DNA of 64,000 nucleotides from Candidatus Flexifilum breve. GTDB lineage: Bacteria > Chloroflexota > Anaerolineae > Aggregatilineales > Phototrophicaceae. The position numbers and the translations under genes are program-made. The number at the start of each line of letters is the position of its first letter. Positions within the stretch are counted from its first letter, which is position 1. The stretch is from NCBI GenBank assembly GCA_016717205.1, contig JADKGC010000006.1, positions 62,001 through 126,000 on the forward strand. Reading direction: 5' to 3'. Of this stretch, positions 1 to 8,252 are shown piece after piece. The notes beneath the pieces were generated by a model. The model made no database searches and was not told the DNA's origin. It saw nothing but the letters and a program-made list of their open reading frames with translations.

Positions 1-130
1 CGGGATCGCCGGAGCTTTCGCGCACATCGGCTTCGGGTAAGGCGGCGCGTACCAGCCGCGCCGCCGCCAGACCCACGCCATCATCGCCACGCTGTGGATT
101 ACCCACGCCAATGATGAGGCAGTCGTTCAT
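1..130 (-). CDS. hydrogenase maturation protease (C-terminus outside window)
   Basis: The gene begins with ATG at 130 and runs off the left edge, so only 43 residues are seen. They include G-V-G-N-P-Q-R-G-D-D-G-V-G, the N-terminal signature of the HycI/HyaD/HoxW endopeptidases that trim the C-terminus of the NiFe large subunit after nickel insertion. It starts 5 bp after the DUF302 stop and is the last visible gene of the group 3b operon, so HydA is its likely substrate. A second, different protease at 5301-5801 belongs to the neighbouring group 4 operon. Family call is firm; substrate is inferred from position. Confidence 0.8.
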   Translation of the reverse strand, partial: MNDCLIIGVGNPQRGDDGVGLAAARLVRAALPEADVRESSGDP

Positions 131-135
131 GTTGG

Positions 136-540
136 TTAGCCTGTCACCGCTTCAATGACGTGGCGCAGCTGATCGCGCAGTTCCTCCGCAATCGGTCTGA
201 GGAAGGCGGCGTGCATGTCGCCCCACGCGATGAGCGGATCGGTCGCCTGCACTTCGACCAGTTCTTCGGTCGGCTGCGAAATGGCAACCTGACACAGCAG
301 CGCGACGCTTACCTGCGGCGCGACCGCCATGGCCCGCTGCGCGATCTCCGGTTTGATCACCACCAGCACACGGTGGGCGAGGCTGTAGGCGGTCTCTTTC
401 GCCAGCAGCGGATCGAGATCCACGTCGGCGACGATTTTGAACCCGGCGGCGTTTAAAGCGAGCTGCGCCTGCCGGTAAGCAGTCTCGAACGATGTGTTGA
501 GCGTGCGCTGTAAGCCAATTGCCACGGGAGTGTGTGACAT
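136..540 (-). CDS. DUF302-like protein in hydrogenase operon
   Basis: A 134-residue soluble protein with no signal peptide or membrane segment. The pattern (F-x-x-A near residue 20, A-A-G-F-K-I around 32, an E-T-A-Y-S-L-A-H-R-V-L block, a hydrophobic V-S-V-A-L-L-C strand and a D-P motif near 100) matches my memory of DUF302, a small alpha/beta fold of uncertain function. It lies 11 bp downstream of the large-subunit stop and 5 bp before the protease start, so it is co-transcribed with the group 3b hydrogenase. A role in assembly or redox protection is only a guess. Confidence 0.6.
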   Translation of the reverse strand: MSHTPVAIGLQRTLNTSFETAYRQAQLALNAAGFKIVADVDLDPLLAKETAYSLAHRVLVVIKPEIAQRAMAVAPQVSVALLCQVAISQPTEELVEVQATDPLIAWGDMHAAFLRPIAEELRDQLRHVIEAVTG

Positions 541-551
541 GACGCCCTCCT

Positions 552-1859
552 CTAGGTTCGTTCAATCGTTAAGTTCAGGAAATGGGTGGCACACGAGATG
601 CACGGGTCATAGTTGCGGATCACCTGTTCACATCGCAGCGTGAGTTCCTCGTCGGGCGTGTCGAGATGGTCAGCGACATAGCGGCGCAGATCGTCTTCGA
701 TGACTTTCTGGTTCTGCGCGGTCGGTGGGACAATGCGCGCGTCGAGAATCGCGCCTGAGTAGTCGAGGCGGTAGCGGTGATAGAGGAAGCCGCGCGGCGC
801 TTCGGTGCAGCCCCAGCCAATCCCCGCGCCCGGTGTGACCTCAACGGAGGGACGCGGCGGCGGCTCGTACTGCTCAATCAGCTCGATGGCATGGTCGCAC
901 GCGTAGACCGTCTCGACGGCGCGCACGATGATCGTCTGGAAGGGATTCGTGCAGATCCGCCCGAGTCCGCCCGCTTGTGCCGCCTGTTTCGCTAAAGGCG
1001 TGAGCTGATCGTAGTTGAGGTTGTAGCGCGCCAATGGGCCAACGTGATACTGCCCGCGGCCCTTGAGCACCGAATGCAGCGCGTTGGAGTGCGCGACGTG
1101 TTCTTCGATAAAGTACTTCTCGTAGTCCTCAATGTCGATATTCAGCCCCTTGTTGGAGACGAGCCGCCCTTCGCAGAGTGGGTATTCGTCGGGATGATGC
1201 AGCGCGACAAACTCGTAGTCGTAGGTGAAGTCGGGGAACGGCAGCGTGCCGACCCATTCCGCGGTCTCCAGCGCCGCGTCGCGCGCCCATTTGAGCTGTT
1301 CCAGCAGCGGCTGGAAGTCGCGTTTGCTTGGCACATGATAGAACCCGCCCACACGCACGTTGATCGGGTGGATTTCCCGCCCGCCGAGCACGCGCACGAT
1401 CTCATTGCCGATTTTCTTAAGCTTCAGCCCGCGTTTGACCGCGTCCGGGTGATCTTTTGCCAGCGTGAGCGCGTCCGGGTAACCGAGGAAGTCGGGTGCG
1501 TGCAGCATGTAGACGTGCAGCACATGGCTTTCGATCCATTCGCCGCAGTAGAGCAGGCGGCGCAGCGCACGGAGCTGACCGTCAACTTTGACATTGAGCG
1601 CGCGTTCCATCGCATAGACGGAGCTCATCTGGTAGGCGACGGGGCAGATGCCGCAAATGCGCGCGGTGATGTCGGGCGCTTCGCTGTAGGCGCGCCCGCG
1701 CAAAAAGCCTTCAAACAGGCGCGGCGGCTCGAAGATATTGAACTTGATGTCCGCGACTTGATCGCCCTTCACCTTGACGTACAGCGCGCCTTCGCCTTCC
1801 ACGCGCGCCAGCAGGTTGACTTTGAGGGTGCGGGTTGGGGCAGCGACGTTAGCTTTCAT
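552..1859 (-). CDS. hydA: NiFe hydrogenase large (alpha) subunit, group 3b
   Basis: Catalytic subunit of a bidirectional cytosolic NAD(P)-linked hydrogenase (sulfhydrogenase type), 435 residues. Both nickel-binding motifs are intact: R-I-C-G-I-C with Cys69 and Cys72, and D-P-C-I-S-C-A-T-H with Cys420 and Cys423 near the C-terminus. The residues after the last motif (F-L-N-L-T-I-E-R-T) would be the tail removed by the maturation protease. ATG at 1859 is used; an alternative ATG at 1865 follows the same GGAGAG ribosome site. The gene overlaps the end of the small subunit. The beta-gamma-delta-alpha order is the hallmark of group 3b. Confidence 0.93.
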   Translation of the reverse strand: MKANVAAPTRTLKVNLLARVEGEGALYVKVKGDQVADIKFNIFEPPRLFEGFLRGRAYSEAPDITARICGICPVAYQMSSVYAMERALNVKVDGQLRALRRLLYCGEWIESHVLHVYMLHAPDFLGYPDALTLAKDHPDAVKRGLKLKKIGNEIVRVLGGREIHPINVRVGGFYHVPSKRDFQPLLEQLKWARDAALETAEWVGTLPFPDFTYDYEFVALHHPDEYPLCEGRLVSNKGLNIDIEDYEKYFIEEHVAHSNALHSVLKGRGQYHVGPLARYNLNYDQLTPLAKQAAQAGGLGRICTNPFQTIIVRAVETVYACDHAIELIEQYEPPPRPSVEVTPGAGIGWGCTEAPRGFLYHRYRLDYSGAILDARIVPPTAQNQKVIEDDLRRYVADHLDTPDEELTLRCEQVIRNYDPCISCATHFLNLTIERT

Positions 1860-2628
1860 GGACATCACTCTCCTTGCGGAAGGCATCCGCATACGCGTTG
1901 AAGGTGCGGAACGCGCGCACGAGGTCTTGCGGTGATTGGCCGAGCGCTTTCCACTGCTCCGCCAGCGACCGCGTATTCGGCGCTTCCGCCGGGCCAAAGC
2001 AGCCGAAGCAGCCGCGTTGATACGCTGGGCACAGCGCGTTGCAGCCCGCCTGCGTCACCGGCCCGAGGCAGGGCGTCCCCTGCGCCACCATCACGCAGGG
2101 CGTACCGCGCCGCTTGCATTCTACGCACACGCTGTAGCGCGGGGTGATCGGTTTGCGGCCGTCAAGGTACGCGCCGATCACCTCCAACAGCTGCGTTTTG
2201 CTGATGGGGCAGCCGCGCAGCTCAAAATCGACGAAGACGTGATCGGCAATCGGCGTCGATTTGCTCAGCGTTTCGATGTATTTCGGGTTCGCATACACCA
2301 GCGCTGTGAGCGCTTTGGTGTCTTTGAAGTTGCGCAGCGCCTGAATGCCGCCCGCCGTCGCGCACGCGCCAATCGTGATCAGTACTTTGGAGGCGCGACG
2401 GACGCGGTGAATGCGTTCGGCGTCGTGCTGCGTGGTGATCGAGCCTTCGACCAGCGAGACATCGTACGGCCCCTTGACCGAGGCGCTCGTCGCTTCCGGG
2501 AAGTAGGCGATTTCGACGGCATCGGCGACGGTGAGCAGTTCATCTTCGCAGTCGAGCAGGCTCAACTGGCAGCCATCACACGAGGCGAATTTCCAGACGG
2601 CGATTTTGGGTTTGCTTTTGCGCTCCAT
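1849..2628 (-). CDS. hydD: NiFe hydrogenase small (delta) subunit, group 3b
   Basis: Iron-sulfur small subunit, 259 residues, passing electrons from the NiFe site to the flavin subunit. Near the N-terminus is S-C-D-G-C-Q-L-S (Cys17, Cys20), the proximal [4Fe-4S] ligand motif. Further Cys residues lie in the C-terminal half (V-C-V-E-C-K-R-R-G-T-P-C, G-C-N-A-L-C and G-C-F-G-C-F-G-P), consistent with additional clusters. The ATG at 2628 directly follows the stop of the gamma subunit; longer forms would run through that gene. No Tat signal is present, so the enzyme is cytoplasmic. Confidence 0.92.
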   Translation of the reverse strand: MERKSKPKIAVWKFASCDGCQLSLLDCEDELLTVADAVEIAYFPEATSASVKGPYDVSLVEGSITTQHDAERIHRVRRASKVLITIGACATAGGIQALRNFKDTKALTALVYANPKYIETLSKSTPIADHVFVDFELRGCPISKTQLLEVIGAYLDGRKPITPRYSVCVECKRRGTPCVMVAQGTPCLGPVTQAGCNALCPAYQRGCFGCFGPAEAPNTRSLAEQWKALGQSPQDLVRAFRTFNAYADAFRKESDVHES

Positions 2629-2629
2629 G

Positions 2630-3493
2630 TTACAGCTCCCATCTGGTGAGCAGATGCTCGACCTGGCTGTGCTGGAAGACCGGGCCATCTTTGCACACGA
2701 AGACTGATCCGAGTTGGCAGTGACCGCACAGGCCGATGCCGCACTTCATATTGCGTTCCAGCGAGACATAGATGTTGCTGCCGCTGATGCCGCGCCGCAT
2801 GAGTTCCTGCGTGGTGAAGCGCATCATCAGTTCCGGCCCACACACCAGCGCCTGCGAATTGAGCGGGTCGAAGGGCGCCCGTCCGATCAACTGGGTGACG
2901 AGGCCGACGCTCCCGCGCCAGTTGCCCGTTGCGCGGTCGACGGTTACGTACACGTCCAGATCAAAGTGCGCGCGCCACTGTTCCAGTTCTTTACGGTACA
3001 GGACATCGGCGGGGGTGCGCGCGCCGTAGAGCAGCACGACCCGCCCATACTGTTCGCGCCGCGCGAGGATGCGATACATGGCGGGGCGCAGCGGCGCGAG
3101 GCCGATGCCGCCCGCGACGATCACGATGTCTTTGCCGCGCCCCAGTTCGACCGGCCACGCCGACCCGAACGGGCCGCGCACGCCGAGCGTATCATCGACG
3201 TTGAGCTTGCTCATGGCATGGGTTACCGTGCCGACCGCGCGGGTAGTGTGGATGAGTACATCGCGGCGGGCAGGGTCACCGCTGATCGAAATCGGAATTT
3301 CGCCCACGCCGTAGATGTACACCATATTGAATTGTCCCGGCTCAAAGGCGGGAATGTCGCCGCCTTCCTGCGGTACCAGCTCCAGCGAAAACGTGTCGCC
3401 CGTATTCCAGCGTGTCCGCAGTACGCGATACACGCGGGGGATCATCGGGTCAGCAACGTTGACCGGGACGGCTGCGAAGTCCAGTGTTGTCAT
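2630..3493 (-). CDS. hydG: hydrogenase gamma subunit, FAD/NAD(P)-binding
   Basis: A 287-residue flavoprotein of the ferredoxin-NADP reductase / dihydroorotate dehydrogenase electron-transfer family. It contains an FAD-binding barrel (about 20-115), a nucleotide-binding half with A-G-G-I-G-L-A-P at about 127-134, and a C-terminal [2Fe-2S] cysteine cluster reading K-C-G-I-G-L-C-G-H-C followed by a further Cys. It links the hydrogenase module to NAD(P)H. The ATG at 3493 has a GAGGGGG ribosome site. 'hydG' here is the sulfhydrogenase gamma subunit, not the FeFe-hydrogenase maturase of the same name. Confidence 0.92.
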   Translation of the reverse strand: MTTLDFAAVPVNVADPMIPRVYRVLRTRWNTGDTFSLELVPQEGGDIPAFEPGQFNMVYIYGVGEIPISISGDPARRDVLIHTTRAVGTVTHAMSKLNVDDTLGVRGPFGSAWPVELGRGKDIVIVAGGIGLAPLRPAMYRILARREQYGRVVLLYGARTPADVLYRKELEQWRAHFDLDVYVTVDRATGNWRGSVGLVTQLIGRAPFDPLNSQALVCGPELMMRFTTQELMRRGISGSNIYVSLERNMKCGIGLCGHCQLGSVFVCKDGPVFQHSQVEHLLTRWEL

Positions 3494-3505
3494 ACGACTG
3501 CCCCC

Positions 3506-3967
3506 TCATTGGCTCACCTGATACAGGTCGATGAGCTGAATGCGCGTCGCCTGCAGGCGTTCCATCATGATGTGCGAGAAACGTTTTAGGAATTCATAAC
3601 CGAAGCCCGTGTCGGTTTCGCATTTCTGGCGCAGACACGCGGCGTCAAAGGCGAGTACACGCAGTTCGGTCGCCGCGCGCCCGGAAAAGTGCCAGCGATA
3701 CGGTGGGAACAGCCACGACCAGCCGACGATTTCGCCGGAATGGATGGTTTGCAGGGTGACTTCGCCCGCCGCGGGCATCTGCACCATCAGCTTGAGTGTG
3801 CCCTCGCGAATGACATAGAAGTGATCGGCCTGTTCCCCTTCGTGGAACAGCAGTTCACCCGACTTAATAATCTGATTGGAGGCGCAGCCCGTGATCAACT
3901 CTAAATAGGTGGGCTGGAGCCCGGCAAAGAATGGATGTTTAGCGATAAGCGGTTCAAGCGTTTTCAT
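3506..3967 (-). CDS. stand-alone cyclic-nucleotide-binding-domain protein
   Basis: A 153-residue Crp/Fnr-type sensor domain without the usual C-terminal helix-turn-helix. A cupin-like barrel spans about 10-120 (H-P-F-F-A-G-L near the N-terminus, G-E-L-L-F-H-E-G-E-Q-A-D-H-F-Y-V-I around 37-53, then G-E-I-V-G-W-S-W) and a helical tail follows. Its start overlaps the end of the beta-subunit gene by 14 bp and it ends 12 bp before the gamma start, so it is embedded in the hydrogenase operon. Similar single-domain proteins are known beside group 3b hydrogenases in other bacteria. The canonical cAMP phosphate-binding segment is not obvious; the ligand is unknown. Confidence 0.85.
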   Translation of the reverse strand: MKTLEPLIAKHPFFAGLQPTYLELITGCASNQIIKSGELLFHEGEQADHFYVIREGTLKLMVQMPAAGEVTLQTIHSGEIVGWSWLFPPYRWHFSGRAATELRVLAFDAACLRQKCETDTGFGYEFLKRFSHIMMERLQATRIQLIDLYQVSQ

Positions 3968-5135
3968 GGATTTTCTTCTTTCGCGTCTTGGCTTCGGGTT
4001 TGGGCTGGCTGTGTGCGCGAATCGTCGCCGCCTCTTCGGTCAGGTCGATGCCGACGGGACACCACGTGATGCAGCGCCCGCAGCCGACACAGCCGAGCGT
4101 GCCGAACTGGTCGACCCACGCGGACAGCTTATGCGTCAGCCACTGGCGGTAACGCGACTTGGCCGAGGCGCGGACATGCCCGCCGACCATATATGAGAAG
4201 TCCATCGTGAAGCACGAGTCCCAGCGGCGAATCCGCTGTGCCGACGCGCCCGTGAGTTCCGCCACATCTTCGAACGTGGTGCAGAAGCAGGTCGGACACA
4301 CGAGCGTACAGCTCCCGCAGGTCAGGCAGCGCGTCGCGACTTCGTCCCATTCCGGATGTTCGAAGTTGTTTTCGAGCAGTTCCTTGAGGCCGTGCGTATC
4401 GAGCGCCCGTCCCATGTGCGCCGCTGTGTCGGCGATGATCGCATCGGCGGCTTGCACGTCGGCGTCCGTGGCGGGCTGCAGCGGCACTGCGTCGAGAATA
4501 CGCTGACCGGCCTCGCTGCCCACTTCAACGACGAAATAGTGTCGTTCCGTCTCCAGAACTTCGGTCAGCGCAAGGTCGAAGCCGGTTTCAGCGCGCGGGC
4601 CGGTGCCCATCGACGCGCAGAAGCAGGTGCTGCCCGCCCGCCCACAGTTCACCGCGACGATGAACAGGCGCTCGCGCTGCGTTTCGTAGACGGTGTCGTG
4701 ATACTGGCCGCCGCTCAACACGCGGTCGAGGATGCGGAGCGCGCCGAGTTCGCACGCGCGTACGCCGATCAGGGCGAGGCGTTCGGGCACGTGATCATTG
4801 GCGGCGATGGCCATGCCACCGTTCAAGTGAGCTTGCCAGAGCCGCAGCTCGGCGGGGTACAGGAATTTCTTCCACGAGTGCGGGCCGAGACCGCAGCCGA
4901 ACAAGCGACCGGGATCGCCGGCTTTGAGGCGATACGTGCCGCGCTCCTGCTCGTCAGTCAAGCCGATGGGAAGGTCTTCAACTGCGTTGATCTCATCGTA
5001 AACCACCGCGCCGATGCGTGGGGTTGGGCCGATGAGCCGGTAGCCATCTGCGTTCAGGGCATCCAGCAAACTCTGGAAGTCCTGCCGATCTAAAACAAAC
5101 TTCGACCGTAAATCCGCTTTGGACGATTTCGTCAT
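3954..5135 (-). CDS. hydB: hydrogenase beta subunit, 4Fe-4S electron-transfer protein
   Basis: A 393-residue iron-sulfur subunit of the group 3b enzyme. The C-terminal part carries two ferredoxin-like sets: C-L-T-C-G-S-C-T-L-V-C-P and, some 65 residues later, C-V-G-C-G-R-C-I-T-W-C-P. The N-terminal 250 residues match the beta-subunit domain, with Cys-containing blocks such as F-G-C-G-L-G-P and V-R-A-C-E-L. ATG at 5135 is chosen because AAGGGG sits just upstream and the longer open frame runs through the repeat-containing spacer. It is the first gene of the downstream operon. Confidence 0.9.
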   Translation of the reverse strand: MTKSSKADLRSKFVLDRQDFQSLLDALNADGYRLIGPTPRIGAVVYDEINAVEDLPIGLTDEQERGTYRLKAGDPGRLFGCGLGPHSWKKFLYPAELRLWQAHLNGGMAIAANDHVPERLALIGVRACELGALRILDRVLSGGQYHDTVYETQRERLFIVAVNCGRAGSTCFCASMGTGPRAETGFDLALTEVLETERHYFVVEVGSEAGQRILDAVPLQPATDADVQAADAIIADTAAHMGRALDTHGLKELLENNFEHPEWDEVATRCLTCGSCTLVCPTCFCTTFEDVAELTGASAQRIRRWDSCFTMDFSYMVGGHVRASAKSRYRQWLTHKLSAWVDQFGTLGCVGCGRCITWCPVGIDLTEEAATIRAHSQPKPEAKTRKKKIHENA

Positions 5136-5215
5136 GGTTATTCCCCTTCGTCCAGCCACCGTATGAGTTTGAAACGTTCTCTTTGGTTGAACTGATGTGC
5201 TGCTCAACCGACTCG

Positions 5216-5273
5216 GTAGGGGCAGACCGATGTGTCTGCCCGGCTTCGGGCGCACACACAGGTGCGCCCCTAC
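5216..5273. repeat. dispersed GTAGGGGC-type palindromic element
   Basis: A 58-bp element opening with GTAGGGGC and closing with GCCCCTAC, built of two hairpins: GGGCAGAC..GTCTGCCC and GGGCGCAC..GTGCGCCC. Related copies lie at 39881-39908 and 39949-40006. Here it fills the spacer between the two hydrogenase operons, where its hairpins might also work as a terminator or mRNA barrier. Confidence 0.85.
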
Positions 5274-5300
5274 ATCCGTTCGTGGATCGTTTTAACCGAC

Positions 5301-5801
5301 TTACGCTGGTTCCGGTAAGCGCAGCAGATCTTCCAACGTCAGCGCGACCTGCGCCGCCGCCGTGGTGACCGCACTGGTCGGCGGGTGACCGAACTGCGCG
5401 TCCCCGACCTGAATGCCGATCAGCGCGATATCGCAGCCGACCTGATCGGTGAGATAACTGCACATCATCTTGAGGGGCAGGGTGTGCGTAGACATGCAAA
5501 TGCCATCGGCGTACTGCCACGGGATGAGATGGACAGTTCCGGGTGGCTCGTTCATCTGCGCCGCATCGATCACGATGATCAGCTCCGGGCGCACCTTGCG
5601 GATCAAGCCCGTGAAATTCTCCGGCGCGAGACCCGCGTCGATGATCAGTCGGTGATCGTTGGATGGGATGTGCTCGCGTAACTGCCGGGCGATGAGCACG
5701 CCCACGCCGTCATCACCGCTCAAAATCTGGCCGACGCCCATCACGGCCACCTTGATGCCGGGCTGAATCTCCTGCTTGAGGACATCGCTCCACAGTGTCA
5801 C
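5301..5801 (-). CDS. hycI: hydrogenase maturation protease, HycI-like
   Basis: A 166-residue endopeptidase that clips the group 4 large subunit after nickel insertion. It shows V-M-G-V-G-Q-I-L-S-G-D-D-G-V-G (first Asp is a metal ligand), then I-D-A-G-L-A-P-E-N and V-I-D-A-A-Q-M, then S-T-H-T-L-P-L with the His ligand. The last gene of the upstream operon, it overlaps the ferredoxin subunit by 4 bp. N-terminal residues 1-16 precede the core fold. Confidence 0.9.
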   Translation of the reverse strand: MTLWSDVLKQEIQPGIKVAVMGVGQILSGDDGVGVLIARQLREHIPSNDHRLIIDAGLAPENFTGLIRKVRPELIIVIDAAQMNEPPGTVHLIPWQYADGICMSTHTLPLKMMCSYLTDQVGCDIALIGIQVGDAQFGHPPTSAVTTAAAQVALTLEDLLRLPEPA

Positions 5802-6169
5802 AACACACCTTCCTCGCCATACTCAATCACAAAGGCATTCCGCTGAACGGTCGCCAGTTCCCACTGGTCATGCGCCAGTTCCAGACAGTTAAAGCGACAG
5901 CTCTGCACACACTGACCGCAGAATGTGCAGCGGTCGACGTAGTAGCGCAGTTTGAACTGTTTATTCGCCCGGTCGATGTCGATGAGCTGAATCGCGTCCG
6001 CAGGGCAGTCCTTCACGCACAGCGAACAGCCGGTACAGCCGACTGAACGCCACACCAACCGCCCGCGCAGTCGCTCTGAGACGGGCGTGCGCACCTGCGG
6101 ATAGCTCCGCGTCGCGGGACGAATGAACAGCGAATGCAGCATATTGCCGAAGAGGGTCGACACTTTCAT
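5798..6169 (-). CDS. group 4 hydrogenase ferredoxin-like subunit (NuoI/HycF-like)
   Basis: A 123-residue polyferredoxin carrying electrons to the small subunit. Two [4Fe-4S] motifs are present: C-T-G-C-S-L-C-V-K-D-C-P (about 45-56) and C-T-F-C-G-Q-C-V-Q-S-C (about 80-90). The true start is ATG 6169, overlapping the membrane subunit stop by 4 bp; upstream frame extensions are shadows of that gene. By homology it sits between ferredoxin or a dehydrogenase and the NuoB-like subunit. Confidence 0.9.
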   Translation of the reverse strand: MKVSTLFGNMLHSLFIRPATRSYPQVRTPVSERLRGRLVWRSVGCTGCSLCVKDCPADAIQLIDIDRANKQFKLRYYVDRCTFCGQCVQSCRFNCLELAHDQWELATVQRNAFVIEYGEEGVL

Positions 6170-7080
6170 AGGGGGGCCTTTCCCAACAGCGTGATCAGCC
6201 ATTGACCGAGCGCCAGCAGCACGCCGTAGCGCCACCACAGACCGATCGTCTGGTCGATGCGGAGGCGGGCGAACAGCGTCTGCGCGATGGTCACAGCGAA
6301 CAGCAGCAGCAGCGTTTTGGCGAAGAACAGGAGCGGATTGGCGGTGCCGCCCAAATACAGCGCGGCGATCAGCGCCAGACCGACGACCAGCACGACAGCG
6401 CGACTCAGACGGAACAGGGCGAGCCCACGACCGCTGTATTCGGTCAGCGACCCGGCGACAATTTCGGTGTGCGCTTCCGGTGCATCGAAGGGCGGCAGTT
6501 CCAGCTTGCCCATCAAGCCGATCACGGCGACCACAAAGCCGATGGGCTGCGTGAGCAGCAGCCACGTGTGTTCGCTGGCATACGCGGCGATCTCCCCGAT
6601 CTGCCAACTGCCCGCCGCTAGTGCGGGGAGCAGGAGGGCGAGCAGGAAGGGCGCTTCGTAGGAGAACAACTGCGTGAGCACGCGCAGCCCGCCGACGAGC
6701 GCGTAATGGTCGTCGGTGATGAGCCCGGCGAGGCTGGTGCACAGGCTGAGTACGCTCAACAGGTAGACGGCGACGATCAGGTCGCCGGAGAAGCTCCCCG
6801 CCGGGGTGAGGCCGAACAGCGGCACATAGACCGCCGCTGTCGTCACCGCAGCGAGGCTGACCACGGGTAGCAAGTCGAACAACGTGGGTGAGACACCCTG
6901 CGGGTAAATCTCTTCTTTCGCCAGCAGCTTGACCAGATCGGCGAAGGGTTGGTACCAGCGCGGGCCGACGCGGTTTTGCAGCCGCGCCGCCAGCTTGCGA
7001 TTGAACCACTCGTAGAGTAGGGCGGTCAGCAGCAGCGCTAATCCGCCGGGGAAAATGAGCAGAGCGCTGAGTTCGGTCAT
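6166..7080 (-). CDS. group 4 hydrogenase membrane subunit (NuoH/HycD-like)
   Basis: A 304-residue protein with about eight hydrophobic helices, the complex I subunit 1 family that anchors the hydrogenase arm to the membrane and begins the proton path. Family landmarks are R-V-G-P-R-W-Y-Q-P-F-A-D near residue 38, K-L-L-A-K-E-E-I-Y-P-Q-G just after, and P-P-F-D-A-P-E-A-H-T-E-I with acidic residues in the large loop. Both ends overlap neighbours by 4 bp, implying translational coupling. Confidence 0.92.
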   Translation of the reverse strand: MTELSALLIFPGGLALLLTALLYEWFNRKLAARLQNRVGPRWYQPFADLVKLLAKEEIYPQGVSPTLFDLLPVVSLAAVTTAAVYVPLFGLTPAGSFSGDLIVAVYLLSVLSLCTSLAGLITDDHYALVGGLRVLTQLFSYEAPFLLALLLPALAAGSWQIGEIAAYASEHTWLLLTQPIGFVVAVIGLMGKLELPPFDAPEAHTEIVAGSLTEYSGRGLALFRLSRAVVLVVGLALIAALYLGGTANPLLFFAKTLLLLFAVTIAQTLFARLRIDQTIGLWWRYGVLLALGQWLITLLGKAPL

Positions 7081-8252
7081 GACTTTGCCCCCTTGCGCCG
7101 GAACTGATCCCAGTCGAGCGCGAGGCGTTCGCCTGTTTCGGCGCGGCGAACAGTTACGAGACGGTCATTGCACGAGAAACACGGGTCAACACCGACGAGC
7201 AGCATGGGGATATCGGCCAACTGTCGACCACGGCTCAAGTCGAGCACAGAGGCGAGGTTACACAGGGTCGGCGTGCGCACTTTGATGCGCTCCGGCATGT
7301 CACTGCCCGCGCTTTTGATGAAGTAGAACAGCTCGCCGCGCGGCGCTTCGACCCGGCTGATGGTTTCGCCCGCCGGGATTTTGCGCGGCATGCGTGCCTG
7401 CAATTCGCCTTCGGGCAGCGCGTCGAGGATGGCGCGGATAACACGGATGCTTTCCAGAATTTCCCGCACGCGTACGATGAAACGCGCGTGCAGATCGCCT
7501 GCTGTTTCTGTCACAGGCTGCACGGGAAAAATAGAGTACGCCGAATACGGCGCTTCGACGCGCAGATCGCGGAGGACGCCGGAAGCGCGCGCCGTCGGCC
7601 CGACCACGCCGAGCCGCGCGGCGTCGGCCTCGCTCATCACACCGATATCCCGCGTGCGGCCGCTCAGCATCGGGTCATTCTGCACGAGGTCGAGGTAGTA
7701 GCGGGCGCGTTCGTCGAGGTAGTCAAGTCCTCTGCGGATCGAGTCGATGTGCGTGACGGTCAGATCGAATTTGACGCCGCCGAGCGTATTCACCGAGTGA
7801 TGCACGCGGCTGCCGCTGAACTCCTCAAAAATGTCCATGACGGTTTCGCGGTCGCGCCACGAGTACATAAACAGGGTGTCGAAGCCCGCTTCGTGCGCGG
7901 CGACGCCGAGCCAGAGCAAATGACTATGAATGCGTTCGAGTTCCGCGGTGAGTTCGCGGATAGCTTGCGCGCGCGGCGGTACGGTCACCCCGGCGAGCTT
8001 TTCCACGCCGAGCGCGTAAGCCAGCGCGTGAATGTGCGAGCAGATGCCGCAGATGCGTTCCAGCAGATACAGGTTTTGCACCCACGTTCGGCTTTCGGTC
8101 GCTTTCTCGATGCCGCGGTGCGCGTAGCCGAGTCGTACTGTCCCACTGATCACCGTTTCGCCTTCGACGGTGAACTCGAAGAAGCCCGGCTCTTTCAGCG
8201 CGGGATGCTGTGGGCCAATCGGGACGGTGAACTGTTTAGTCGGCGTGGTCAT
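7077..8252 (-). CDS. group 4 NiFe hydrogenase large subunit (NuoD/HycE-like)
   Basis: A 391-residue catalytic subunit. Unlike complex I NuoD it keeps both nickel-ligand pairs: E-R-I-C-G-I-C-S-H (Cys68, Cys71) and D-P-C-F-S-C-N-D-R (Cys358, Cys361), so it should bind a NiFe centre and make or use H2. The family's usual N-terminal 30-kDa domain is a separate gene here (8236-8688), whereas E. coli HycE is a fusion. ATG 8252 is inside the end of that gene; the longer frame gives no homologous sequence. About 30 residues beyond the last Cys would be the tail cut by HycI. Confidence 0.93.
   Translation of the reverse strand: MTTPTKQFTVPIGPQHPALKEPGFFEFTVEGETVISGTVRLGYAHRGIEKATESRTWVQNLYLLERICGICSHIHALAYALGVEKLAGVTVPPRAQAIRELTAELERIHSHLLWLGVAAHEAGFDTLFMYSWRDRETVMDIFEEFSGSRVHHSVNTLGGVKFDLTVTHIDSIRRGLDYLDERARYYLDLVQNDPMLSGRTRDIGVMSEADAARLGVVGPTARASGVLRDLRVEAPYSAYSIFPVQPVTETAGDLHARFIVRVREILESIRVIRAILDALPEGELQARMPRKIPAGETISRVEAPRGELFYFIKSAGSDMPERIKVRTPTLCNLASVLDLSRGRQLADIPMLLVGVDPCFSCNDRLVTVRRAETGERLALDWDQFRRKGAKS

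Noticed and set aside
1..130. Possible second complete protease gene
   Set aside because: Only the N-terminal 43 residues are in the window, so it is given as partial.
1044..1901. 285-residue open frame on plus strand
   Set aside because: Antisense shadow of the hydrogenase large subunit, which has clear NiFe motifs.
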